Source of the DNA: Lewinella sp. W8 | Lineage (GTDB): Bacteria; Bacteroidota; Bacteroidia; Chitinophagales; Saprospiraceae | DNA: 64,000 bases | Direction: 5' to 3' | NCBI RefSeq assembly: GCF_004375085.3 | Contig: NZ_SNAQ03000009.1 | Coordinates: forward strand, 124,001-188,000 | Part shown: one piece after another, positions 51,874-60,443 of the stretch | How the letters are laid out: the number at the start of each line of letters is the position of its first letter | How positions within the stretch are numbered: position 1 is the stretch's first letter | Notes under the pieces: generated by a model | The model's input: the letters and a program-made list of their open reading frames with translations, nothing else | Database searches by the model: none | What the model was told of the DNA's origin: nothing | Program-made: the position numbers and the translations under genes

Positions 51874-52215
51874 ATGTCCGATGAAATGAAACCCTGTCCC
51901 GAGTGTAATTCACCCTACGGTTACTCCCTGGGCAGTGGAGTATACGCTTGTCCTGAATGCGATTTTCAGTGGAATCCAGCCGAGCAGGCAGCAGCCGAAA
52001 CGCCGAAAATTCTCGACGCCAACGGCAATGAACTGCACGATGGCGACTCCGTAATCGTCATCAAGAACCTTCCGGTGAAGGGCGCGCCAAAACCGATTAA
52101 AGCGGGAACCAAGGTTAAAAACATCCGGTTGGCAGAAGGCGACCACAACATCAGCTGTAAAATTGAAGGATTCGGGGCCATGGGATTAAAATCCGAGTTT
52201 GTGAGAAAAGCCTGA
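51874..52215 (+). CDS. yjdM: YjdM/PhnA family zinc-ribbon protein
   Basis: The 113-residue product has an N-terminal zinc ribbon with two CxxC pairs ([20 protein letters not shown], then the ECDFQWNP block) and the C-terminal PhnA domain. That domain includes [20 protein letters not shown] and the [20 protein letters not shown] block ending [10 protein letters not shown]. The family was named for the E. coli phosphonate region, but YjdM is not needed for phosphonate use; its role is unclear. Start 51874 is set by the conserved M-x-x-x-x-PCP beginning. It marks the return to host-like sequence. Confidence 0.92.
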   Translation: MSDEMKPCPECNSPYGYSLGSGVYACPECDFQWNPAEQAAAETPKILDANGNELHDGDSVIVIKNLPVKGAPKPIKAGTKVKNIRLAEGDHNISCKIEGFGAMGLKSEFVRKA

Positions 52216-52346
52216 CTCCCGAAATTACGGACTCTCCTGAGCGTCGGCGCACCAGCTCAGTGATCACTTGGTCCTCTCTCGGGAAGCGATTTTTGCTACT
52301 TTCTTTCGTCCCAGCAAGGCCGCGACAGTTCATAAACGCCCAAAAA

Positions 52347-52949
52347 ATGTCCTTTTCCCGATTTTTTCATCTCCTCCTCTTCTCCCTCTTCCTTCCGGCC
52401 TGTGAGCTCTTCGAGACCGGCGCCGATTCCATTCCCTGTCCAACCGTTGATCCGGTAAACCAACTGCTGATCGACGCCGTACCCTACGAAGATGGTCAAG
52501 TGCTCACCTTCGACGCCTCGGACGGTACCAGCTTTTCGGCTACCGTCATGGAAACGTTCGGCGGGGCGAGCGAGCTAAGTTGTTACGAAACCCTCGATTT
52601 TGACTTCAGTGGCGCTAACGAGAACAACAACTTAAGCATCAGAATCGAGTTATGCGGTTGCAGTGACGTGCTGGATTTCAGGGTGGACATCATCGCCAAC
52701 GGCGCTTCGCGGGTGAATAACATGTTTACTGAGTACACGGACGACGGAGCGATTACGGCGGGGAATAACTCTTCCATGCGCGTCATCCCCGATACCGTAA
52801 TTAACGGACGGCAGTACCACGATGTGCTCGTACAGAACTACGGTTTCCTCAATCCCGGAGTGACCAATCTGGACAACAGTTATTACAATACCGAGGCGGG
52901 CTTTATCGGTCTCACCCTGCTGGAAGGTGAGGCGATCTGGTTGCGGTAG
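52347..52949 (+). CDS. Lipoprotein of unknown function
   Basis: The ATG at 52347 places a lipoprotein signal at the N-terminus (FFHLLLFSLFLPACELF, lipidated Cys about residue 18). The 200-residue product then has a beta-rich domain with Cys pairs (IPCPTVD, LSCYETL, ELCGCSDV) and no known catalytic motif. Possibly an envelope-bound binding protein. No family recognised. Confidence 0.7.
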   Translation: MSFSRFFHLLLFSLFLPACELFETGADSIPCPTVDPVNQLLIDAVPYEDGQVLTFDASDGTSFSATVMETFGGASELSCYETLDFDFSGANENNNLSIRIELCGCSDVLDFRVDIIANGASRVNNMFTEYTDDGAITAGNNSSMRVIPDTVINGRQYHDVLVQNYGFLNPGVTNLDNSYYNTEAGFIGLTLLEGEAIWLR

Positions 52950-53034
52950 CAATTTGGGAGGCTTTACAGCCTTACCCACCACCCCACCCCATTCGCCGCC
53001 CCGAATTCTTTATTTTAGCCGGCAAAGCCAGATC

Positions 53035-55380
53035 ATGCCAAGACGCTTGCTGCCCGGTTACTCTTTTTTAGCACTGCTGCTGTGGAGCATCCTCCCCGGC
53101 TGTACCCCCGACGGCACGGCATCCGTGCCGGGCAATCCCCTGGCCACCAGCGAAGCCGCACCGTCCATCCCGGAGGTCATTTCCTTTAATTACCACGTCC
53201 GGCCCATTCTGTCGGATCGCTGCTACGCCTGCCACGGACCGGACCGGGCGAAGATCGAAGCCGGACTCTCCCTGTCCCACGCCGCGGGGGCAACGCTGCC
53301 CCTGGGGGAGCAGCAGGATCACTTTGCCATCGTCCCGGGGGACGTCGCGGCCAGCACCCTGGTGGACCGGATTTACGCCACCGACCCCACCATCGTGATG
53401 CCCCCGCCCGAATCCAACCTGAGGCTGGAGGAGTACGAGAAGGCCATCCTGAAAAAATGGATCGAGCAGGGAGCGGCCTACGAAGACCACTGGTCTTTCC
53501 AGCCCCTCACCGACCCCGCGCTGCCCGCAGTAGCGGCAACTGATTTCGTCCGCAACGGGATTGACCACTTCATCCTCTCCAAGATCGAAGCTGCGGGGCT
53601 TTCGCCCAGCCCGGAAGCCGAAAAGGAGCTCCTCATTCGTCGCCTGGCCTTTGACCTGACGGGGCTGCCGCCCAGTCCGGAAGAAATCGACCGCTTCCTG
53701 GGGGACACGGGCCCGGATGCCTACGCTCAACTCGTTGATCGGTACCTGAGCGGACCTGCCTACGCGGAAAACATGGCGGCTCAGTGGATGGACGTAGCGC
53801 GCTACGCCGACACCCACGGCTACCAGGACGACCTGGAGCGCGTGATGTGGCCCTGGCGTGACTGGGTGATTCACGCCTTCCGGGAGAACATGCCCTACGA
53901 TCAGTTCGTCGGCTACCAACTCGCCGGTGACCTCCTGCCCGACGCCACCCTCGAACAGAAGATTGCCACCGGCTTCAACCGCAACCACAAAATCACCCAG
54001 GAAGGCGGGGTGATTCCCGAAGAATACCGGGTCGAATACGTCGCGGATCGTACCCAGACCTTTGGCAAAGCCTTCCTTGGCCTATCGGTCGAATGCGCCA
54101 AATGCCACGACCATAAGTACGATCCCATTTCTCAGGAAGATTTCTACAGTCTGTTCGCCTTCTTCAATAACGTTCCCGAGAAGGGCCTCATCGAAACCTA
54201 CGGCGCGACGCCGGAACCCTTCATCACCCTGACCGCCCGGGAAATTGAGGAAAGGCTGCACTTCATCAATAACCTGGACTCCGTGCCGCGCATCGAGTTG
54301 ATGGTTATGGAAGAACAACCCACGCCGCGCACCACCTTCGTCCTGGGCCGGGGCGCTTACGACAACCCGCAGCGGGCAGTCCGGCCGAACGTTCCGGCCA
54401 GCGTGCTTCCCTTCGGCGACCGCCCCGCCAACCGGCGGGGCCTCTCCGACTGGCTCTTCGACCCCGATAACCCCCTGACGGCCCGCGTCATGGTCAACCG
54501 CCTGTGGATGATGTGCTTCGGGCGGGGCATCGTCAGCACCCCCGATGATTTCGGGGCGCAGGGAGCGCTGCCCACCCACCCGGAACTGCTCGACCACTTG
54601 GCGAGTCGCTTCGTGGAGAGCGGCTGGGACATGAAGGCGATGCTGCGATACATCGTCAGCTCGGCCACCTACCGGCAATCGTCCCGAACGACGGCAGCCC
54701 AACGGGCCCGCGACCCCGAAAACATCCTCTACGCCCGGGGGGAGCGGAGACGGCTATCGGCGGAAAAAATCCGGGATCATTTCCTCGCCTCCAGCGGATT
54801 GCTGGTGCGGCAGGTCGGCGGCCCCAGCGTGAAGCCCTACCAGCCCGAGGGGCTGTGGCGGGAGGTCATCGGCGGCGGGGGTGGCAGCACGGCCCGCTAC
54901 GAGATGGACCGGGGAGACAAGCAGTACCGGCGCTCACTGTACACCTTCTGGAAACGAACGGTGCCACCACCGGACATGATTACCTTCGACGCCAACACCC
55001 GGGATTTCTGCATGGTCAACCGCGAAACCACCTCCACCCCCCTGCAGGCGCTGGTGATGATGAACAGTCCGCAGGTGATCGAAGCGGCCCGTAACTTGGC
55101 CTATCAGTCCATCGAGCGCCACGCTTCCGTGACGGACCGGATTACCTTTATGTACCTCGCGGCCACCAGTCGGCATCCGGATCCGGCAACCCTGGACCGC
55201 CTCCAAGAATACTACCAGACGGAGCTGGCGGCGCTGGCCACCGACGAGGCGGAGGCGGTCGGCCTCCTGGAAACGGGCGATGCTCCCCAGCGGGATTTGC
55301 TCCCCGCCCCCGAAATGGCCGCCCACACCCTGGTGGCCATGGCCATTTACAACCTTGACGAATCCATCAGCCGATCCTGA
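53035..55380 (+). CDS. PSCyt1/PSCyt2/PSD1 (planctomycete-type cytochrome) lipoprotein
   Basis: This is a 781-residue protein with a lipoprotein signal (FLALLLWSILPGCTPD). The order of domains is: a PSCyt1 haem-c domain with CYACHGPD near residue 60, DUF1549 (PSCyt2; LLIRRLAFDLTGLPPSPEEI), and DUF1553 (PSD1; RGLSDWLFDPDNPLTARVMV). A second Cys pair, CAKCHDHKYDPISQEDFY, lies between them. These multi-domain proteins are abundant in Planctomycetes and some Bacteroidota and are linked to oxidation of complex organic matter, but their reaction is not established. Only 2 bp separate it from the next gene. Confidence 0.93.
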   Translation: MPRRLLPGYSFLALLLWSILPGCTPDGTASVPGNPLATSEAAPSIPEVISFNYHVRPILSDRCYACHGPDRAKIEAGLSLSHAAGATLPLGEQQDHFAIVPGDVAASTLVDRIYATDPTIVMPPPESNLRLEEYEKAILKKWIEQGAAYEDHWSFQPLTDPALPAVAATDFVRNGIDHFILSKIEAAGLSPSPEAEKELLIRRLAFDLTGLPPSPEEIDRFLGDTGPDAYAQLVDRYLSGPAYAENMAAQWMDVARYADTHGYQDDLERVMWPWRDWVIHAFRENMPYDQFVGYQLAGDLLPDATLEQKIATGFNRNHKITQEGGVIPEEYRVEYVADRTQTFGKAFLGLSVECAKCHDHKYDPISQEDFYSLFAFFNNVPEKGLIETYGATPEPFITLTAREIEERLHFINNLDSVPRIELMVMEEQPTPRTTFVLGRGAYDNPQRAVRPNVPASVLPFGDRPANRRGLSDWLFDPDNPLTARVMVNRLWMMCFGRGIVSTPDDFGAQGALPTHPELLDHLASRFVESGWDMKAMLRYIVSSATYRQSSRTTAAQRARDPENILYARGERRRLSAEKIRDHFLASSGLLVRQVGGPSVKPYQPEGLWREVIGGGGGSTARYEMDRGDKQYRRSLYTFWKRTVPPPDMITFDANTRDFCMVNRETTSTPLQALVMMNSPQVIEAARNLAYQSIERHASVTDRITFMYLAATSRHPDPATLDRLQEYYQTELAALATDEAEAVGLLETGDAPQRDLLPAPEMAAHTLVAMAIYNLDESISRS

Positions 55381-55382
55381 TT

Positions 55383-56867
55383 ATGCACAAAGAATTCGGA
55401 ACGAGAGCTTACCAGATGAATCGGCGTGCTTTTCTCGCCAAGAGCGCCCTCGGACTGGGCACCGCCGCCCTCGGCGGCTTGCTGGGGTGTACGCCTTCCG
55501 GACCGACGGATGACCCCGCCGCGGCCATGGCCCAACGCCTGAGCGGGGTGCTCTCCGAAGGGAAACTGCACTTTGCCCCCAAGGCCCGCCGGGTGATTTA
55601 CCTGTTCCAGAGCGGCGGCCCGTCCCAGCTGGAACTCTTTGACCACAAGCCCCTGCTCAATCAGCTGCGGGGGCAGGACCTCCCGGAAGCCATCCGGCGG
55701 GGGCAGCGGTTGACCGGCATGACCTCCGGACAGGATGCCTTCCCGCTCGTCGGCTCGCTCTATCCCTTTCGCCGCCACGGCGAAAGCGGAGCGGAACTCA
55801 GCGACCTGCTACCGCACACGGCCCGCGTAGTCGACGATCTCTGCATCATCAGATCCATGCACACCGAGGCGATCAATCACGACCCCGCCATCACCTTCTT
55901 TCAGACCGGGTCCCAGCAATCCGGTCGCCCCAGCATCGGCTCCTGGCTGAGCTACGGCCTGGGCAGTATGAACGAAAACCTGCCCACCTTCACGGTACTG
56001 CTGTCGCGGGGCACGGGGCGCAAGTTCGGGCAGCCGCTCTACAGTCGCCTGTGGGGCAACGGCTTCCTGCATTCCCTGCACCAGGGCGTACAGTTTCGGG
56101 CGGCGAAGGATCCGGTCCTCTTTCTTCGGGACCCGGAGGGCATGGACCGGGCCGGACGCCGGAGAATGATCGATCTGGTCGCGGAACTGAACCACCGCCA
56201 CGAGCAAGAATTCGGGGATCCGGAAATTTCGGGCCGCATCGCCCAGTACGAGATGGCCTACCGGATGCAGACCTCCGTGCCGGAGATCATGGACACCAGC
56301 GGCGAACCGGACTACGTCTACAAAATGTACGGTCCCGAGTCCATGCAGGCCGGTACCTTCGCGGCCAATGCCCTGCTGGCCCGCCGACTCGCGGAGCGGG
56401 GCGTACGTTTCATTCAGCTCTACCACATGGGATGGGATCAGCACGACAACCTGCCGTCGGCAATCAAAAACCAGGCGCGGGACGTGGACCAGGCCTCGGC
56501 GGCCCTCGTCATGGACCTCAAACAGCGCGGAATGCTGGAAGACACCCTGGTCATTTGGGGAGGGGAATTCGGGCGCACCAACTACTCCCAGGGCGTCCTG
56601 ACCAATACGAACTACGGCCGTGATCACCATCCCCGTTGCTTCACCATCTGGATGGCCGGGGGCGGCATCAAGCCCGGCATCACCTACGGGAAAACGGACG
56701 AATACGGCTACAACATCCTGGAGAACCCGGTGCACGTCCACGATTTCCAGGCTACCCTGCTGCACCAGCTGGGCATCGACCACGAAAAGTTCACCTACAA
56801 GTACCAGGGGCGCCGCTTCCGGCTGACCGACGTGAGCGGGGAGGTGATTCACGACATCCTGAGCTGA
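55383..56867 (+). CDS. DUF1501 (sulfatase-fold) protein, exported
   Basis: The 494-residue product starts with an export signal of Tat type (NRRAFLAKSALGLGTAALGG), then LLGC. The DUF1501 core has IYLFQSGGPSQLELFDHKP, the metal/active-site-like block RSMHTEAINHDPA, QLYHMGWDQHDN and WGGEFGRTNYSQG ... GRDHHPRCFTIWMAGGG. The fold is that of alkaline phosphatase/sulfatases. It is nearly always encoded beside PSD1 proteins, as here. A second possible start is the MNRRAF Met, which would improve the signal. Confidence 0.93.
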   Translation: MHKEFGTRAYQMNRRAFLAKSALGLGTAALGGLLGCTPSGPTDDPAAAMAQRLSGVLSEGKLHFAPKARRVIYLFQSGGPSQLELFDHKPLLNQLRGQDLPEAIRRGQRLTGMTSGQDAFPLVGSLYPFRRHGESGAELSDLLPHTARVVDDLCIIRSMHTEAINHDPAITFFQTGSQQSGRPSIGSWLSYGLGSMNENLPTFTVLLSRGTGRKFGQPLYSRLWGNGFLHSLHQGVQFRAAKDPVLFLRDPEGMDRAGRRRMIDLVAELNHRHEQEFGDPEISGRIAQYEMAYRMQTSVPEIMDTSGEPDYVYKMYGPESMQAGTFAANALLARRLAERGVRFIQLYHMGWDQHDNLPSAIKNQARDVDQASAALVMDLKQRGMLEDTLVIWGGEFGRTNYSQGVLTNTNYGRDHHPRCFTIWMAGGGIKPGITYGKTDEYGYNILENPVHVHDFQATLLHQLGIDHEKFTYKYQGRRFRLTDVSGEVIHDILS

Positions 56868-56870
56868 TTC

Positions 56871-58907
56871 ATGGACGCACTCCTCTACTTCGGTCGCTTC
56901 CACCCCCTGTTGCTGCACCTGCCCATCGGCATTCTGTTGTACGTCTATCTGCACTGGGGCTACGCGCAGTTGCTCGGACGAAAGCAGCGGCCACCCAACT
57001 TCAACTTTGCTCTTGGGGTAGGCCTGGCTACTTCTTTAGCCACCACCATCACAGGACTACTACTCGCCAACGGCGGCGGCTACGAAGGGGAGTTGTTGGA
57101 GCGACACAAGTATGCGGGCATTGCCGTCACCCTGGGCGTCCCGCTGGTCTGGTGGGCTTACCGTCGGTGGAAAAACCGCGGTGCTTTCGGCCTCCTCTTC
57201 ACGGCCCTGATCGGACTGGTGGCGGTCACGGGCCACCTGGGCGGGAGCCTGACGCACGGAGAAGATTTTCTGACCCGCCCCCTGCGAATTAGGGGCCAAA
57301 CACTCCCCAAAAACCTGCAGGAGGCCCACGTCTTTGAGCAGTTGGTACTGCCCATCGTAGAACGGAAGTGCGTGAGCTGCCACAACCCCCAAAAAGCCAA
57401 GGGAGAACTGCTGCTGCACGATCTGAACGGCTGGCGCCGTGGCGGTGAAAACGGACAAATCCTCGTCGCCGGAATGGCGGAAGAGAGTCCGTTGATTCAG
57501 CGGATTTTCCTGCCCAAAGGCGACGAACAACACATGCCGCCCAGCGGGAAATTGCAGCTGACGGTCAACGAGAAAAACTTCCTGCGCTGGTGGGTGGACA
57601 GCATGGATGGCTACGAAGCCCGGCTGGAAAGCCTGGCGCAAACGCCCGCCGTAGCCGCCTACCTGGACGAGCTGCGGGCCAGTAATGCCCCCCAGATTGA
57701 TGCCCCTAGCCCGCGGGAGATCCAACGCTTGCGGCAAGGCGGATTCCTGGTGGAAAAGTTGAGCGCCAACGCGCCCTGGATTGCGGTAGCGGTAGCGGAG
57801 CCCGACAGCTTCTCTACCGATGCCCTGAGCGTTTTACGCCGCGTGGGGCCAGCCATCCGGGAACTGAATCTGGCGAAGACCGGACTGGAGAAGGAACGCC
57901 TGCACGTTCTGGGAAAGCTGCCCCATTTGCAACGCCTCGACTTGAGCCATACCGCCGTATCCGCTGCTAGCCTAACGGGACTGGCTGGCCTGGAAAATCT
58001 GGCGGTGCTGAATCTGGTGGGCACCCGGGTGGACACCTCCATTTTTACCACCCTCCGGCAACTGCCCCGGCTGGAAAAACTCTACGTTTGGCGGACGCCC
58101 CTGGAGCAAATCAAGGGGGCTTTCTGGGAGCAACATTTTCCGGGTCTGGAGGTCATCGGTGGCGTCGACGTCGCCCAGTTTGGTCGTCCGAAGCTGGTGG
58201 CGCCGCTCATCGTGGCCGAAGCGGAACTTTTCGTGGATTCCCTGCTCATCGAGCTGGAGACCAAGGCGCCGCGGGGAGAGATTCGGTACACCCTGGACGG
58301 CAGTACGCCGGGGGAAGATTCCCCCGTCTACACCGGTCCCTTTCACCTGCGGGCGACCAGTGAAGTGCGGGCCGTGTTGGCCATGGACGGCTGGGAAGAC
58401 AGCGATCCGGTGAGCAAAGTATTTATGAAGTCCGGCGTTCCAGTGGCGCGGATCGATCTGGCCACGGCGCCCAACGAAAAGTACCGGGCCGAAGGCGGGG
58501 CCACCCTCGCCGACCTTGAAAAGGGGAGCACCGACTTTAGCGACGGTAAATGGCTGGGTTTTGAGGGCAAGGACCTCCGACTTACCGCGGACCTGGGCGC
58601 CGTGCACGAAATCAGCGGCGTGACGATCGGGGCCCTGAATGCCCCGGGGGCCTACATCCATCTGCCCCTTTCCATATCCGTGGCGAGTTCGGTGGACGGC
58701 GATACCTTCACGCCCCTTCAACGGCGACAGTACCCCGCAGCCACCGAATTAACCGAGCCCGGAGTGCGGAATTACCTGTTGTCCGGCACTCCCCGCGCGG
58801 CCCGGTTCCTGCGCATTGAGGTGGAAAGTCAGCGCGTGAATCCGCCGTGGCATCCGGCTCCCGGTGCTAACTGCTGGCTGTTCGTGGACGAGGTGCTGGT
58901 GGAGTAA
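56871..58907 (+). CDS. DUF2231 membrane/cytochrome c/LRR/chitobiase-like fusion protein
   Basis: This is a 678-residue protein. Residues ~1-125 are a four-helix DUF2231-type membrane domain (FHPLLLHLPIGILLYVYLHW, SLATTITGLLLANGGGYEGE). A PSCyt1-like haem-c domain follows (CVSCHNPQKAKGELLLHD, ending HMPPSGKLQLTVNEKNFLRW), then leucine-rich repeats (LQRLDLSHTAVSAASLTGL, LAVLNLVGTRVDTS). A chitobiase C-terminal-like domain (IRYTLDGSTPGEDSPVYTGP) and a final F5/8-type discoidin domain complete it. It probably anchors the cytochrome at the inner membrane. Third gene of the operon, 3 bp after the DUF1501 gene. Confidence 0.9.
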   Translation: MDALLYFGRFHPLLLHLPIGILLYVYLHWGYAQLLGRKQRPPNFNFALGVGLATSLATTITGLLLANGGGYEGELLERHKYAGIAVTLGVPLVWWAYRRWKNRGAFGLLFTALIGLVAVTGHLGGSLTHGEDFLTRPLRIRGQTLPKNLQEAHVFEQLVLPIVERKCVSCHNPQKAKGELLLHDLNGWRRGGENGQILVAGMAEESPLIQRIFLPKGDEQHMPPSGKLQLTVNEKNFLRWWVDSMDGYEARLESLAQTPAVAAYLDELRASNAPQIDAPSPREIQRLRQGGFLVEKLSANAPWIAVAVAEPDSFSTDALSVLRRVGPAIRELNLAKTGLEKERLHVLGKLPHLQRLDLSHTAVSAASLTGLAGLENLAVLNLVGTRVDTSIFTTLRQLPRLEKLYVWRTPLEQIKGAFWEQHFPGLEVIGGVDVAQFGRPKLVAPLIVAEAELFVDSLLIELETKAPRGEIRYTLDGSTPGEDSPVYTGPFHLRATSEVRAVLAMDGWEDSDPVSKVFMKSGVPVARIDLATAPNEKYRAEGGATLADLEKGSTDFSDGKWLGFEGKDLRLTADLGAVHEISGVTIGALNAPGAYIHLPLSISVASSVDGDTFTPLQRRQYPAATELTEPGVRNYLLSGTPRAARFLRIEVESQRVNPPWHPAPGANCWLFVDEVLVE

Positions 58908-59225
58908 ATAGACGAGAAAAGATTGATGTTGGGCGCGGAGCGTGAAGCGAAGCGGAATACTCGGCTCAGCCGGTACAGGTGCAGTGGAACGAAATCCTCG
59001 TGTTCAACCGGGGGGCCAGGCTCTTCCCCGAAGGCCAGGAAATTCGGATACGCAGGCTACGGAATTCCCTTGGCTTATGGATGATTTCGGGCGACGCTTC
59101 ACCGGGGCACAGCACAACTTTAACCGGACCCACGACGTTTCCGCAAGGTTAATTCAATGTTAACTCAGTGTAAATTATTCGGGAAATTCGTACTTTAAGC
59201 GTTTCCCTACCAAATAGACGCAGTC
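58908..59225. other. Intergenic, possible decayed fragment
   Basis: This 318-bp gap has no intact gene. A short stretch around 58975-59140 translates as EILVFNRGARLFPEGQEIRI, which looks protein-like but has no start or family. Confidence 0.35.
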
Positions 59226-59714
59226 ATGACAAAGGTTAATTTCAAGGAAACCCAGCGATACGATAATAAACTCATCCCACTCCTATTAGGATTAATTGGC
59301 GTGGTCACGATGGTGCGGGGAACAAGTCTCCTGATCGCCCCGGAACCCAAAATCTGGGGGGCCATCTTTTTGTTTAGTGTGGCCGCCGCCATCGGCGGAC
59401 TGATCTGGTGGCTCACCCAATTGAAGCTGAAGGTGGTCGTCACGGAAAAGAACGTCAAGTTTAAATTATCGCCCCTCCACGAAAAGAAGCATTCCATTTC
59501 GTGGGAGGAAATCGACAAGTGCGCCATCGTGCGGACTTCCGAGGTAGCCCAGTGGGGAGGAGGAAACATTACCTTCAACCACGAAAAGCGGTATTCCCTG
59601 ACCGGCCGAAATGGCCTGTCCATCCGGACCCGGGCGGGTGAATTATTTTTCATTGGCTGCACGGACCTTACGCGACTGCAGGAGACCCTCAATAAAATGT
59701 CCATCGGCAGCTAA
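59226..59714 (+). CDS. Small membrane protein with PH-like domain
   Basis: The 162-residue product has two N-terminal membrane helices (LIPLLLGLIGVVTMVRGTSL; IWGAIFLFSVAAAIGGLIWW). A cytosolic ~95-residue beta-rich domain (LKVVVTEKNVKFKLSPLHEK, SISWEEIDKCAIVRT, RNGLSIRTRAGELFFIGC) ends in a helix, the order expected for bacterial PH-like (bPH) domains. Function unknown. It is followed after 27 bp by the formyl-THF cyclo-ligase gene. Confidence 0.75.
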   Translation: MTKVNFKETQRYDNKLIPLLLGLIGVVTMVRGTSLLIAPEPKIWGAIFLFSVAAAIGGLIWWLTQLKLKVVVTEKNVKFKLSPLHEKKHSISWEEIDKCAIVRTSEVAQWGGGNITFNHEKRYSLTGRNGLSIRTRAGELFFIGCTDLTRLQETLNKMSIGS

Positions 59715-59741
59715 ATTTGCTCCAACCCTACGGAAGCAGCC

Positions 59742-60290
59742 ATGGACATTGACCCCAAGACCCGGAAAAAACAACTCCGCCAACTTATGCTAGAGCAGCG
59801 GGACAAGCTCCCGCCCGGGGAGCGGCAACTTCAGTCGGAAGGCATCTGTGAGCAACTTTGGGAGCTGGCCCTGAGCCGGGAAATACGGGTAATCCATAGT
59901 TACCTCCCGATGGGGTCGGAGGTAAACGTTTTGCCCTTTCTGCAGCGTGCCCTGGATCACGGACTCACCGTCGTAGCGCCAAAAACACTCAAAAACCGCC
60001 GGATGCAACACCTGATCCTGACGGATTTGGGTAAGCTGGAGCCCGGCATTTTCAACACCTACCACCCCAAAGCGGCCGAGGAATATCGGGGCCCCTACGA
60101 CCTGATGGTGGTGGCCGGACTGGCTTTCGACCACAACGGATTCCGGGTCGGCTACGGCGGAGGGTACTACGATACCTTTCTGGCGGACCACCCCGAAGCA
60201 CTGACGGTTGGCGTGTGCTTTCCCCATCAAATCGTGGACTCCGTTCCGGTGGAGCCGCACGACATCCAGCTGCGGCGCGTGATTCATTAA
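59742..60290 (+). CDS. 5-formyltetrahydrofolate cyclo-ligase
   Basis: This ATP-dependent enzyme converts 5-formyl-THF to 5,10-methenyl-THF and so removes an inhibitory folate by-product. The 182-residue product has the N-terminal KKQLRQLMLEQRDKLPPGER helix. It also shows the SYLPMGSEVNVLPFL segment and the hallmark C-terminal VGYGGGYYDTFLADHPEAL loop that binds ATP/folate. Standard length and complete. Confidence 0.95.
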   Translation: MDIDPKTRKKQLRQLMLEQRDKLPPGERQLQSEGICEQLWELALSREIRVIHSYLPMGSEVNVLPFLQRALDHGLTVVAPKTLKNRRMQHLILTDLGKLEPGIFNTYHPKAAEEYRGPYDLMVVAGLAFDHNGFRVGYGGGYYDTFLADHPEALTVGVCFPHQIVDSVPVEPHDIQLRRVIH

Positions 60291-60372
60291 CGCGAAGCGT
60301 TTCCACCGGGGCAGTTCCGCTGCTTGCCCCCCAACAACTACCGGAAAACAGTATATTTCAGGCCGTGTTTCA

Positions 60373-60395
60373 TCGCAAGCCCCTGGGGCTTGCGA
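60373..60395. repeat. 23-bp palindrome
   Basis: TCGCAAGCCCC (60373-60383) and its exact reverse complement (60385-60395) flank a single T. It resembles the palindrome at 13028-13055 in having a CGCAAG/CTTGCG-type core. It may terminate the cyclo-ligase transcript. Confidence 0.6.
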
Positions 60396-60443
60396 CGGAT
60401 TTTTCAACCAGCCCCGGGATTACCCCACGCCAATCTTCACCAC

